Notes under the pieces: generated by a model
Seen by the model: only the letters and a program-made list of their open reading frames with translations
What the model was told of the DNA's origin: nothing
Database searches by the model: none
Origin: an uncultured Bacteroidales bacterium
Lineage (GTDB): Bacteria > Bacteroidota > Bacteroidia > Bacteroidales > UBA932
Reading direction: 5' to 3'
DNA: 44,368 bases
Assembly (NCBI GenBank): GCA_900546445.1
Contig: URCV01000010.1
Span: forward strand, 1 to 44,368
Translations under genes and position numbers: made by a program
Shown: positions 33,201-40,942 of the stretch, piece after piece
Layout: each line of letters opens with the position of its first letter
How positions within the stretch are numbered: the first letter of the stretch is position 1

Positions 33201-33654
33201 CGTCGACGTCGGCGATGGTTCCGTAGGTCTTTCCGTCCATTTCTATGAATGCCGTCGCACCTACCATAGGTTCTCCCATTTCGTCGGAGATGTGTCCCTT
33301 GACCGTGAATGTGTCCTTCGTCTGCTCCGAAGGATTTTCCTTAGGTATGACGATGCTCAGGATGATCTTCTTTTTGTCGAATTGGCAGTTTACATTAGGA
33401 ATAATCTGAGATAGGATCTGTGGGATGGTCTGGTTCTTGACATCCACAGAGACGAGCTTGGTGTCGTTTATCTCAGTGTTGTTGTAGAAAAAAGCGTATT
33501 CCGTATTCGATTCGATCTCATCCAGAACGGCTTTGATGGTAACGTCGTTCATCTTAATGGTGAGCTTTTCCGTCTGCGCCGAACCTATGGTTGCAGTACA
33601 AAGCAAAAGCACCACGGAGATGAACGTGGTAAGTTTTTTCCCTTTGAGTTGCAT
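30256..33654 (-). CDS. susC: SusC/RagA-family TonB-linked outer membrane transporter with STN domain
   Basis: The 1132-residue protein has a signal peptide to about residue 26. An STN signalling domain follows (about 30-85), then a carboxypeptidase regulatory-like domain (about 118-195), the TonB box ETVVVGYG and a plug starting near LTGAVSMIT. The remainder is the outer-membrane barrel, ending in the aromatic VVFGIDILFK. The plug has the RVRGIGTIGNANPLILIDGVEG signature. The STN domain lets the transporter signal to the FecR anti-sigma factor encoded nine bases upstream, so induction is probably by the transported ligand. Confidence 0.95.
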   Translation of the reverse strand: MQLKGKKLTTFISVVLLLCTATIGSAQTEKLTIKMNDVTIKAVLDEIESNTEYAFFYNNTEINDTKLVSVDVKNQTIPQILSQIIPNVNCQFDKKKIILSIVIPKENPSEQTKDTFTVKGHISDEMGEPMVGATAFIEMDGKTYGTIADVDGNYSIDLPRKPSKEQTINFSCIGYGNMTEILGGRRSIDVAMEPDVQLLEETVVVGYGVQKKVNLTGAVSMITTADMASRPISNLSSGIQGMLPGVTVVSPSGQPGESMTTIRVRGIGTIGNANPLILIDGVEGDLSTLNPDDIESMSVLKDAASSAIYGARAANGVLLITTKSLSKAAAQEPTISFGAYYGIQSPTCLPEMCDAIEFMTLDNEARQNVGTPAAWSEADFEKVRTGSAPNYFANTDWVNAVMRKTAPQSNISLGINGKAGKLGYMATYRYFDQEGLTVGSTTGEKRHNFRIKLNTTILDRVNFTTNVSYVNSNVNSPVNSLSSGGGAIYTAMRIAPNAPIRYTDGSWAYGGGNTNPVATLVDGGHVNTLNETINLHNTVKVDIIKGWNITGTYNVNSRNGFVDVLRKTITFTNPEDGSTHIAQSPNSLTNRDIRDLQQSLILQTNFDFNLGKHNFAGVAGMSQEWNEYHKFEASRNNLLTEHNPTLNLGDASTMSNDANYSSWAIRSGFGRLSYNYDERYLLEVNLRYDLSSRFHKDHRGGLFPSFSGAWRISEEEWMAPTRTYIDNLKIRASWGKLGNQYVGSSNYPYLSVLNALDSSDNNISLIGANPTTAYVQSRLANPNLSWETITMLDFGFDLMMLKNRLGFTFDWYTKDTEGILLQLNYPAQIGARPSEQNAGTVNNKGWEIDIHWKDQVGDFFYGLSANLSDVQNKITSLGGNAPDLSGNQIRQVGYPIDAFYGYIADGLMVGNDFKINDPEHNNYNLPKIPVVVGNTYQPGDIKYKDLDGPEGKPDGRISPEYDKTVIGSNIPRYTYSFKGEFGYKGIDFSFVLQGVGKCDGYLTGTARHALQDMAAYPQKCHLDRFNIVSNPNPNASYPRLTYNTGFNQNTFSTFWLEDASYLRLKNVQLGYTLPKRMASKIRMEKARIYVSGDNLLTFTKFFKSYDPETPVSKGGYYPQIKTVVFGIDILFK

Positions 33655-33663
33655 AATTAATTA

Positions 33664-34632
33664 TTAGTATATTGTTATTTCGTTTCCGTTAATGGTGTAT
33701 GAGCAACCGGCTATTCTCGATATGGCGTTCAAGATTTCCGGAATCGGTTCCTGGCGAACGGTAAGTGACAGGTGCTCTTCTGCCACGTCGCCACGGAGCT
33801 TTATCTTCACGTGATACCAGTGTTCGAGGTTAGTCGCGATGTCTTCAAGTGTGGCATTCGCAAACTCGAGCCTGTCTTTCGTCCAGGACAGGTGGTTTAC
33901 GACTTGTACTTTTCTATGGTCGGTGTGTCCTGTCAGAGGGTCATAGGTAAAGGCCTCTCCGGGAAGTAGGGTGGTAGACTCGAACATAGGGGAGCTGACT
34001 GCTACTTTCCCGCTTTCGAGGAACACGCTGGTAGGTCCATCTTCATAGGCGCTCAGAGTGAATCGGGTACCGAGTACTTTCACGTCGTATTCCGATGTAC
34101 TTATTATAAAAGGATGCTTGGCGTCTTTTTCGACATCGAAATAGGCTTCTCCGTCGAGGGCCAGGCGTCTGTTCTTTCCTTTAAGATTATTATAGTAAGA
34201 GAGCTTGCTTCCCTGGTTCAGCCAGACTTTCGTGCCGTCAGGAAGCTGATAGTGTGTCTTCGCTTGCTCCGCCACGACTATGGTGGTGGTCTTCTGTGAC
34301 CCTAGAAGGAAGGCTCCGCCTAAAATACAGAACAGGGCGATGGATGCAAAGGCGAACGTAAGGTAGCGATAAGTGCGTAACTGTCTGGTTCTTATAGGAT
34401 TTTCTATGGCCTTAGCATCGCGCAGAATGGATGCCGCAGATGGAAGCTCATCCGCGTGGTCGTAATTTTCTTTTTCCAGAGACATCTCGTCCCACAAGTC
34501 CTCGAGTACATTTTCCTTCTCTTCTGCGTCATTTCTGTCTAGAATCCAAGACGAAAAGGCGGAACGGACTTGAAGCGGTACGTAGTTAGAACGGAACGAA
34601 TCTATTAGTTCTCTTATAGTTTTGTATTTCAT
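33664..34632 (-). CDS. FecR-family anti-sigma factor
   Basis: The 322-residue protein has a cytoplasmic part of about 95 residues. One membrane helix follows (YLTFAFASIALFCILGGAFLL), then a periplasmic FecR domain with the pattern TTTIVVAEQAKTHYQLPDGT, VWLNQGSKLSYY and EAYFDVEKD. The C-terminal STN-like DUF4974 domain ends YTINGNEITIY. It would hold the adjacent ECF sigma factor inactive until the SusC STN domain contacts it. It lies between the sigma gene (84 bases) and susC (nine bases). Confidence 0.92.
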   Translation of the reverse strand: MKYKTIRELIDSFRSNYVPLQVRSAFSSWILDRNDAEEKENVLEDLWDEMSLEKENYDHADELPSAASILRDAKAIENPIRTRQLRTYRYLTFAFASIALFCILGGAFLLGSQKTTTIVVAEQAKTHYQLPDGTKVWLNQGSKLSYYNNLKGKNRRLALDGEAYFDVEKDAKHPFIISTSEYDVKVLGTRFTLSAYEDGPTSVFLESGKVAVSSPMFESTTLLPGEAFTYDPLTGHTDHRKVQVVNHLSWTKDRLEFANATLEDIATNLEHWYHVKIKLRGDVAEEHLSLTVRQEPIPEILNAISRIAGCSYTINGNEITIY

Positions 34633-34716
34633 TAAGGGTCGTATTTACCTATATGACGGCTTACTCACCCTCAACACACAAGTGAAAATGAAAATTTTTA
34701 GATTTTTTAGGATTAC

Positions 34717-35265
34717 TTAGGCGTAGGCCTCGATGATGTATTCTCTGATGTCGGAGAGGGCGTTAGTGATGTGGTTTTCCACCGTCCTGACATCGATGTT
34801 GAGACGACGTGCTATTTCCTTATTCTCCACGTTCTGGTAGCGGCTCATCCTGAACACTTCGCGGCGTTTCTCCGGCATACGGCTCACGGCCTCGAATATG
34901 AGCATCTGAAGCTCGTTCATAGAGATGGCGGACTGGGTGATGTCGGAATAGTCGTCCTTGAAGTTAGTGAGCTCGTCTATATAGTGCCTGCTTACCTGCA
35001 TGGCGCTAAAGTGGTCGTACACAGCGTTTTTAAGCATCTGGTACAAGTATCTGTTAAACGAGAGAACCTTAGCGAGAGATTCTCTCTTGAGCCACAACTT
35101 TACGAATACGTCGTGGACGATGTCCTTAGCTATGGAAGAGTCTTTAACTAGTGAAAGCACGAAAGAATAGGAAACTCCGCGGTACTGTTCGTATAGCACG
35201 GCAAAGGCTTGCTGGTCTCCAGCGGCAAGTCTTCTCATTAAAGCTATTTCCTGTTTTTCCGACAT
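34717..35265 (-). CDS. ECF-type sigma-70 factor (Bacteroidetes FecI-like)
   Basis: The 182-residue protein has region 2 (LAAGDQQAFAVLYEQYRG, then AKDIVHDVFVKLWLKRE). Its region 4 helix-turn-helix reads KRREVFRMSRYQNVENKEIA followed by RRLNIDVRTVENHI. This is the common Bacteroidetes FecI-like sigma, which directs polymerase to the promoter of its own SusCD operon. It has a vegetative -7 element about 20 bases upstream, so basal supply does not depend on itself. It leads the 18-kb minus-strand cluster. Confidence 0.93.
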   Translation of the reverse strand: MSEKQEIALMRRLAAGDQQAFAVLYEQYRGVSYSFVLSLVKDSSIAKDIVHDVFVKLWLKRESLAKVLSFNRYLYQMLKNAVYDHFSAMQVSRHYIDELTNFKDDYSDITQSAISMNELQMLIFEAVSRMPEKRREVFRMSRYQNVENKEIARRLNIDVRTVENHITNALSDIREYIIEAYA

Positions 35266-35287
35266 TTAGTTAGTCTCAGTGCCACTA

Positions 35288-35295
35288 CAAAGGTA
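35288..35295 (-). promoter_or_regulatory. ECF sigma gene promoter -7 element
   Basis: The minus strand reads TACCTTTG, matching TAnnTTTG, 22 bases before the ATG at 35265. The -33 element is not obvious. It separates the sigma gene from the EamA gene, which ends at 35323. Confidence 0.5.
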
Positions 35296-35322
35296 GCAAT
35301 TAAATCTGAATAAACTAAATAA

Positions 35323-36207
35323 TCAGTCTTTCCCAGTTACGAGGAATACTACGGCTCCCACACAGATGCACACTCCTATGGCGATGCTCGCCGTGAGCTT
35401 CTCTCCATAGACTAAAAGTCCTATCATTATGGCGGTTATCGGCTCGAACACGCCCAGAACGGCAGTCTTCGTAGCGCCTATCTGTCTGGTGGATATGGCC
35501 AATGAAAGCATGGAAATAAGCGTCGGAATCAGCGCCAGGCCCACTATGCAAAGCCAGCTGATGGGCCCGTGAATGGCTCCGGTAAGAGGCTGGGCATTGA
35601 AAGTCGTGAGCCCGAAGAAGAGCATTCCGCCGAAAATGAGTCCGTAGAAGGTGATGGCGTGTGCGGAGATGTTGCGGATGCGCGAGTTGTTGTTCACCAC
35701 TACCAGATAGATGGCGTAGCTCAGTGCGGACCAGATGGCCAGAATCATACCCACTGCGTTAATCGCCACCGATTCGCTTGGCATACAGATGAGTCCTACA
35801 CCCACCAGGGTGAATACGATGCTGCACCAGGTGCGCGCCGTCGGGCGTTTGTGCAGGAAAAGCATCGTCAGTGCAGTGAAGACCGGGTAGAGGTAGCAGA
35901 TGGTCGTGGCCAATCCTGCCGGAATGTATTTGTATGCCTCGAAAAGCCCCATACTGCTCGACGCGAACAACAGTCCCAGCATTATGAGGATGGGAAGCTG
36001 TTTAGTGGTAATCTTCAAGCTTTCCTTAGCGAGCACCATCCAGATGCCCATACACAGCGCCGCTATGGCATAGCGGAAGAAAAGCATAGAGTAGATGGGA
36101 ACTTGATTCTCAAGCAGATGCTTCGCGAACAAGGGGTTGAATCCGTATGAAACCCCGGCTACGGCACCCGCGCCGTAGCCTAAGAGAGAGGTTTTACGAG
36201 AGCTCAT
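35323..36207 (-). CDS. EamA/DMT-family transporter
   Basis: The 294-residue protein has ten membrane segments in two EamA repeats. The first begins GAVAGVSYGFNPLFAKHLL, the second near GMILAIWSALSYAIYLVVV. The end of the second repeat, AVLGVFEPITAIMIGLLVYGE, is the family hallmark. Members export or import metabolites such as amino acids or nucleotide sugars; the substrate cannot be read from sequence. The gene starts one base after the Na/Pi transporter stop, so the two are co-transcribed. Confidence 0.85.
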   Translation of the reverse strand: MSSRKTSLLGYGAGAVAGVSYGFNPLFAKHLLENQVPIYSMLFFRYAIAALCMGIWMVLAKESLKITTKQLPILIMLGLLFASSSMGLFEAYKYIPAGLATTICYLYPVFTALTMLFLHKRPTARTWCSIVFTLVGVGLICMPSESVAINAVGMILAIWSALSYAIYLVVVNNNSRIRNISAHAITFYGLIFGGMLFFGLTTFNAQPLTGAIHGPISWLCIVGLALIPTLISMLSLAISTRQIGATKTAVLGVFEPITAIMIGLLVYGEKLTASIAIGVCICVGAVVFLVTGKD

Positions 36208-36208
36208 T

Positions 36209-37891
36209 CTAATTTAGACTTCTGATAGATTTAGCCACGTTTATAAGGTGGTCTGCAATACGTTCCGTATTCGAAGACAATTCCAGATAGTGCGCACCCA
36301 CGGCTGGAGTACATACCCCGGCGCTCAAACGCGCGATATGGTTATCCTCCATCATCTTAGTGAAGTCGTCTATCTGCTCTTCTATGACGTTAGCCTCGGC
36401 CATAAGCGTGAGGTCTTCCGACTTATAGGCTTCGATGACCTTATCGTAAAGCTTATGTACCAGTATCTTAAGTTCTTCGATTTCGCTAAGGGCGTCCGGA
36501 GAGAACTTTTCTCCGCTCTCCTTAAGGTCGTCGGCATATTCCACGATGTTTTCGGCATAGTCACCTACGCGCTCTATGTCCCTTATGGAACGGAAGGTGG
36601 TGGAAAGATAGACGTGGTCGTGTTCGTTAAGTCCCGTCTTGTCCGAAAGCTTGACTACGAAGTCTACCAAAGCCCTGTTTATGAAGTTGATTTCGTCTTC
36701 GGTCCTGTTGAAGTCATTACGCTCCTTGAAATCCATGGTGGTAATGATGTTTATAGACCTGTCGAAGTTCTGCATAGCGAGCTCTGACATCCAAAGTATC
36801 TCCTTTTTAGTCTGGCTCACTGCAAGAGGTGGGGTACGAAGCATATTCTCGTCGACGAAACTGAGTCGGAACGCATTTTTGTCTTCCAAATCCACCGTGT
36901 CCGGAATTGCCTTGCATACCGCTTTTACCATCAGGTTATTCATAGGAAGAATAATCAGGACGGTCATCACATTGAAGAATGTGTGGAACATGGCAAGCTG
37001 TGTCTGAGGTACTCCCGGGAACCAGCTTTCGAAGATGGTTCCGAATGTGAGGGTTCCTCCGCTGAGTGCGCCCATCAACAGTCCGATCAGCAGGAAGATG
37101 ACTACACCCGAGCAGTTGAACAGCAAGTGGATAAGAGCGGTTCGCTTGGCATTTCTACCGCTGGTAAGACCGGCGATGATGGCTACCACGCACGAACCTA
37201 TGTTAGAACCCATCGTCAGGAAAATTCCCTGATCCAGACCGATAAGCCCGGTCACTACCATAGCCAGTGCGATGGATGTCATTACGGATGAACTCTGGAT
37301 GATGGCTGTGAATATGGCGCCTATAAGTACCAGCAGGATAGGATTGCTTACTCTAGCGAGGAATGTCTTTACTCCGTCGAGCGCTGCGAAATCGCCCATA
37401 GAGCTGCTCATAAGTGAGAGACCCACGAAGAGCATACCGAATCCGGTGAGTATTCCACCCCAAGTCTTCCATTTTCCGGTCTTGGCAAACAGCGTTATGA
37501 ACGCGCCCAATCCCGCGAAAGCGGAGAAGATGATCGTGGTGGAGATGGTGTTTCCACCGAACATACCCAGGGCCACAATTTGCGCGGTGACAGTAGTTCC
37601 TATATTCGCACCATAAATGATGGTGGCGGCTTGCGAAAGGGAGATGATTCCGGCGTTCACGAAACCGATGGTCATTACGGACGTGGCACCTGAACTCTGG
37701 ATGGCCGCGGTTCCTATCGTGCCAATTCCCACGCCAAGCATCTTGCTTTTCGATGCTTTCTCAAATAATTTTTTAAGTTTGCTTGAACTTGCAGATTCGA
37801 GGTTGGAACTCATCATCTGACAGGCTATAAGGAAGATACCTATACCGGCCAAAAGAGTAAGTAGGGCTGAAATCGCTGTCGTTGTATCCAT
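36209..37891 (-). CDS. Na/Pi cotransporter family protein with PhoU-like domain
   Basis: The 560-residue protein has an NptA-type membrane part (about residues 1-330) with the two inverted QSSGAT/QSSS repeats: AAIQSSGATSVMTIGFVNAG and TAIIQSSSVMTSIALAMV. The paired GANIGTTVTAQIVALG and GSNIGSCVVAIIAGL segments are also present. A cytoplasmic helical PhoU-like domain (about 350-560) follows. The family carries sodium-coupled phosphate uptake or efflux. It has its own promoter, divergent from the cyclophilin gene, and is followed by the EamA gene one base after its stop. Confidence 0.9.
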   Translation of the reverse strand: MDTTTAISALLTLLAGIGIFLIACQMMSSNLESASSSKLKKLFEKASKSKMLGVGIGTIGTAAIQSSGATSVMTIGFVNAGIISLSQAATIIYGANIGTTVTAQIVALGMFGGNTISTTIIFSAFAGLGAFITLFAKTGKWKTWGGILTGFGMLFVGLSLMSSSMGDFAALDGVKTFLARVSNPILLVLIGAIFTAIIQSSSVMTSIALAMVVTGLIGLDQGIFLTMGSNIGSCVVAIIAGLTSGRNAKRTALIHLLFNCSGVVIFLLIGLLMGALSGGTLTFGTIFESWFPGVPQTQLAMFHTFFNVMTVLIILPMNNLMVKAVCKAIPDTVDLEDKNAFRLSFVDENMLRTPPLAVSQTKKEILWMSELAMQNFDRSINIITTMDFKERNDFNRTEDEINFINRALVDFVVKLSDKTGLNEHDHVYLSTTFRSIRDIERVGDYAENIVEYADDLKESGEKFSPDALSEIEELKILVHKLYDKVIEAYKSEDLTLMAEANVIEEQIDDFTKMMEDNHIARLSAGVCTPAVGAHYLELSSNTERIADHLINVAKSIRSLN

Positions 37892-37918
37892 TAAATTTTA
37901 TTTAAGCACATTTGGGCG

Positions 37919-37926
37919 CAAATTTA
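37919..37926 (-). promoter_or_regulatory. Na/Pi transporter promoter -7 element
   Basis: The minus strand reads TAAATTTG, an exact TAnnTTTG match, 27 bases before the ATG at 37891. It lies back-to-back with the cyclophilin promoter 21 bases to the right. Confidence 0.5.
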
Positions 37927-37947
37927 GTTAAAATCTTATAAAAACAC

Positions 37948-37955
37948 TATTTTTG
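37948..37955 (+). promoter_or_regulatory. cyclophilin gene promoter -7 element
   Basis: TATTTTTG matches TAnnTTTG and lies 21 bases before the ATG at 37977. The -33 position shows only a TTTA-like sequence. Confidence 0.5.
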
Positions 37956-37976
37956 TAGCATTAATAATACATTAAT

Positions 37977-38717
37977 ATGTCAAAAGTAAATATTTCTACT
38001 CCACTCGGAGATATAGTGGTCCGCCTCTACGACGAGACCCCATCTCATAGGGACAACTTCCTGAAACTCGTTAAGGAAGGGTTTTATGACGGTACGCTTT
38101 TTCATAGGGTAATTAAGGATTTTATGATTCAGGGCGGTGACCCTGAAAGTAAGGATGCGCCTAAGGGTAAGGCACTTGGCACGGGCGACGCAGGCTATAC
38201 GCTTCCTGCCGAGTTCAATCCTTCGCTTCTTCACAAGCGCGGTGCGTTGTGCGCCGCTCGCCAGGGCGACCAGGTGAATCCCGAGCGCAGAAGCAGCGGC
38301 TGCCAATTCTACATCGTCTGGGGTAAGACATATTCTTCTGGTCAATTGGGCCAATTGGAAAAACAGCTTCAGATGCAAGCCCTTCAGGGTGAGTTCAACG
38401 ATCTGGTGGGCGAGCGTCGCGAACAGATAATGCAGATGCGAAGGAACCGCGACCAGGCGGGCTTATTGGCCCTTCAGGAGGAGCTCGAGGCTCTGGCACA
38501 CGCTGCCGTGGCTCAAAAGGGACTTGGCAGGATGAGCGACGAGGCTAAGAGGGTGTATTCCGAGCTGGGTGGCACGCCCTTCCTCGACGGGCAGTATACC
38601 GTGTTCGGTGAAGTGGAAAAGGGCCTGGATGTGGTAGGAAAGATTCAGGAGGTGTCGACCGATGCTAATGACAGGCCGCTTAAGGACTTGAAGATGACGA
38701 TGACTATGGTAGAATAG
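37977..38717 (+). CDS. cyclophilin-type peptidyl-prolyl cis-trans isomerase with coiled insertion
   Basis: The enzyme speeds proline isomerisation during folding. The 246-residue product has no signal peptide, so it is cytoplasmic. The cyclophilin core is clear: FYDGTLFHRVIKDFMIQGGD with the catalytic Arg, RRSSGCQFYIVW, and PFLDGQYTVFGEVEKGLDVV. Between the last two, about 65 residues form a charged, glutamine-rich helical insertion (QLGQLEKQLQMQALQ, ERREQIMQMRRNRDQ). This insertion is common in Bacteroidetes cyclophilins. It has a promoter 21 bases upstream and is followed three bases later by the phosphodiester glycosidase gene. Confidence 0.92.
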   Translation: MSKVNISTPLGDIVVRLYDETPSHRDNFLKLVKEGFYDGTLFHRVIKDFMIQGGDPESKDAPKGKALGTGDAGYTLPAEFNPSLLHKRGALCAARQGDQVNPERRSSGCQFYIVWGKTYSSGQLGQLEKQLQMQALQGEFNDLVGERREQIMQMRRNRDQAGLLALQEELEALAHAAVAQKGLGRMSDEAKRVYSELGGTPFLDGQYTVFGEVEKGLDVVGKIQEVSTDANDRPLKDLKMTMTMVE

Positions 38718-38720
38718 AAT

Positions 38721-40343
38721 ATGAAACGTGGATGGTTTGTTTGTGCACTGGCGGTGGTAGGGCTGCTGAGCGCTTGTGCAGGGAAGGAAAATGGAGAGAC
38801 TGTGAAAACGGCTCTGGTAGCACCTTCGGAAGTGACTGTGTCGCAGGTAGATGACACTACGCTCGATGTCAAGTGGAAAGACAATAGCACGGGCGAGGCG
38901 GGCTTCAACATCTATCTTATTCTTCCAAATGACATAGACAATGCTCGATTGGTAGGAAATGCCGAGGCTGATGCTACTTCTTATGTCCTTAAGGATGAGA
39001 GCCTTGAGGCCGGAAAGAGTTATTATGTGGGCGTGCGCGCATTCGCAAGTGAGAGCAAGTACGATTCGAGAATGACGAAGGTACTCTTTACGATGGCGGC
39101 ACCTCCTGACCCGAATGCTCCGACGATTTCCATTTCTGAGATTACTTCGCACGACGTGTGCGTGGCAGTGACTATGAAGATGGCCAATCTGGATAAGAAT
39201 GCAGTGTGCGGAGTGTGCTGGAGCGAGGAGGGGGAGCCGACGGTGGCTTCGACTCATCAAGATGCCGCGCCTATGAGCGTGGGTGAGTTGGATAAGCGTA
39301 AATTGGTGATTTCAAATGCTCTTCTCGATTACGGCAAGGAGTATAACTTCAGGGCTTACGTGAAGGTAGGAAAGGAAGTCTATTATAGCGAGGTGGCCAA
39401 GTGTTCGCTGGGTAAGGAATTGGCCCCTATAGAGTTAGAGTGGAAAAAAGAGGAGTTTGCAGGGCTGCCTTCGAGCGTGGAGGTGTATAAGTATTCGGGT
39501 CTTATGAACGGGCGCAAATGCAATGCGTGGTATGCCGTGGCTGACCTTTCTAAGGGAGATGTGGAGTTCAGGACTACCGTTCCTTCAAGTGCGATTACCA
39601 TTGATGATCAATTCAAGTCGTCAGGGAAGTGTCTAGTTATGGTCAATGGCGGCTATTTTTATAATGGAAAGAATACCGGATTGGGCTGCGTGGATGGCGT
39701 GATCAGTGGGGGAGTGACTGCCGTAAGAGGTTCTCTCAAGTCGGGAGATTCAGAGTATAACGAAATGTATAATGTGACTCGCGGCGTGTTCGGAGTGGAT
39801 AAGAATCAAAAGCCTGCGGTGTATTGGACCGGAGCGGATGGTTCGGGTAAGAGCCACTTTTTCCGTCGCCCGCTTCCTACGGTTAAGGGCGAGGATAAGT
39901 TCGCTGCGGTGAGTGCCTCTAATCCTGACGTGGCTGTGGCTTGGGCTCCGGCTTATGCTCAGAGTGCAGGTCCGCTGCTTCTAATGGATGGAAAGTGTCC
40001 GTTCGACTTCGAGACTACGGAAAAGGGAGATGATTTCTATCTTTCTAACTATGAGGTAATGCCTTACGACATCTATGGCACTACTGTGAAACCGGACAGG
40101 ACTGCGGCCGGATACACAGCCGACGGAAAGGTGATTCTCTTTATCGTGGATGGACGCATCGCCGAGAGCGATGGCGCTACGCTGGTGGAATTGGCCCAAA
40201 TAATGAAAGGACTGGGCTGTGTGGCAGCAGTCAATTTCGATGGCGGCGGCTCTACCGGAATGGTGGTCGGTGGGCGGCACCTAAATGACCTCACTGGAGG
40301 AAATCGCCCTGTGGTTTCGACACTTGGATTCTATATGAAGTGA
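38721..40343 (+). CDS. lipoprotein with FN3-like domains and phosphodiester glycosidase (NAGPA-like) domain
   Basis: The 540-residue protein has a lipobox (LLSAC) and a fibronectin III-like domain (about 35-125, SEVTVSQVDDTTLDVKW). A second Ig/FN3-like domain follows (about 135-230). The C-terminal phosphodiester glycosidase (DUF2233/NAGPA) domain spans about 250-540. Hallmarks are CLVMVNGGYFYNGKN, AGPLLLMDG, VDGRIAESDGATL and AVNFDGGGSTGMVVGG. The animal homologue removes GlcNAc from GlcNAc-1-phosphodiesters; bacterial members act on sugar phosphodiesters in polymers or sugar-1-phosphate ends. The gene shares a transcript with the cyclophilin and is followed by a strong terminator. Confidence 0.86.
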   Translation: MKRGWFVCALAVVGLLSACAGKENGETVKTALVAPSEVTVSQVDDTTLDVKWKDNSTGEAGFNIYLILPNDIDNARLVGNAEADATSYVLKDESLEAGKSYYVGVRAFASESKYDSRMTKVLFTMAAPPDPNAPTISISEITSHDVCVAVTMKMANLDKNAVCGVCWSEEGEPTVASTHQDAAPMSVGELDKRKLVISNALLDYGKEYNFRAYVKVGKEVYYSEVAKCSLGKELAPIELEWKKEEFAGLPSSVEVYKYSGLMNGRKCNAWYAVADLSKGDVEFRTTVPSSAITIDDQFKSSGKCLVMVNGGYFYNGKNTGLGCVDGVISGGVTAVRGSLKSGDSEYNEMYNVTRGVFGVDKNQKPAVYWTGADGSGKSHFFRRPLPTVKGEDKFAAVSASNPDVAVAWAPAYAQSAGPLLLMDGKCPFDFETTEKGDDFYLSNYEVMPYDIYGTTVKPDRTAAGYTADGKVILFIVDGRIAESDGATLVELAQIMKGLGCVAAVNFDGGGSTGMVVGGRHLNDLTGGNRPVVSTLGFYMK

Positions 40344-40349
40344 AATTCG

Positions 40350-40379
40350 GGCTGGCTTTCAAAGTCAGCCTTTTTTTTT
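40350..40379 (+). terminator. rho-independent terminator after the phosphodiester glycosidase gene
   Basis: GGCTGGCT (40350-40357) pairs with AGTCAGCC (40363-40370), with one G-T pair and a five-base loop. A run of nine T follows at 40371-40379. It begins seven bases after the stop codon. Confidence 0.85.
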
Positions 40380-40448
40380 GTTTTTGTATTTAACCTTTTC
40401 AATGTGGGCGGGTATATAGAGTGAGACGTCTTAAAAAAGGGTTGAAAG

Positions 40449-40942
40449 ATGAATGATAGGATTTTTCGAATAATCTTGAGAAAATATAAGGAGCCGGTGT
40501 ATTGGACATCCGACGCCTGACTATCAATCACGAAGATGCCCAAGATGCGACGCAGGAGACGTTTATCCGTGTGTACCGCTCATTTGACAGTTATGATCGT
40601 AGTCGTTCTTTTAGGGCTTGGCTTTATAGGATTGCAACTAATGAAGCATTGCGGATTATCGGCAAGAGGTATTCTTATGTGGATTTGGAGAATTGCAGTG
40701 AGGCGCTGGAAAAACTTGCAGATGAATACGTGGATTATTCCGATGTGGAGGCAGTAAGCATGCAGAAGGCGATAGCTTCACTTCCGCTAAAACAGAGGTT
40801 GACGTTCAATTTGAAATACTACGATAATTTGAATTATGAGCAGATAGCCGAGATTACGGATTCAACTCCGGACGGTGCGAAGGCTAATTGGCATTATGCC
40901 AGGGCTAAGATTTGTAATTATTTGAAAGAGAATTATGAATAA
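40449..40942 (+). pseudogene. ECF-type sigma factor gene with one-base frameshift
   Basis: From ATG 40449 the frame encodes a sigma N-terminus ending YKEPVYW at 40505, then runs to a stop at 40518. One frame over, from about 40506, the protein continues IRRLTINHEDAQDATQETF, covers region 2 and ends with a region 4 helix-turn-helix (LNYEQIAEITDST). Relatives from memory read PVYWHIRR at the junction, so one base of the His codon seems lost. Downstream residues are well kept, so the change is recent, a sequencing error, or a site of frameshifting. A TTG start at 40502 would lack the first helix. It overlaps the next gene by eight bases. Confidence 0.8.

Noticed and set aside
17335..35265. Reading the locus as an ordinary heparan sulfate utilization locus
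   Set aside because: GH89 and the HGSNAT-like gene suggest heparan, but no heparinase-type lyase, sulfatase or GH88 is present.
40422..40431. Palindromic AGACGTCT upstream of the broken sigma gene as an operator
   Set aside because: A single eight-base palindrome is too short to call without a second copy or homologues.
40502..40942. Sigma factor starting at TTG 40502
   Set aside because: This start omits the conserved first helix, which is present just upstream in another frame.
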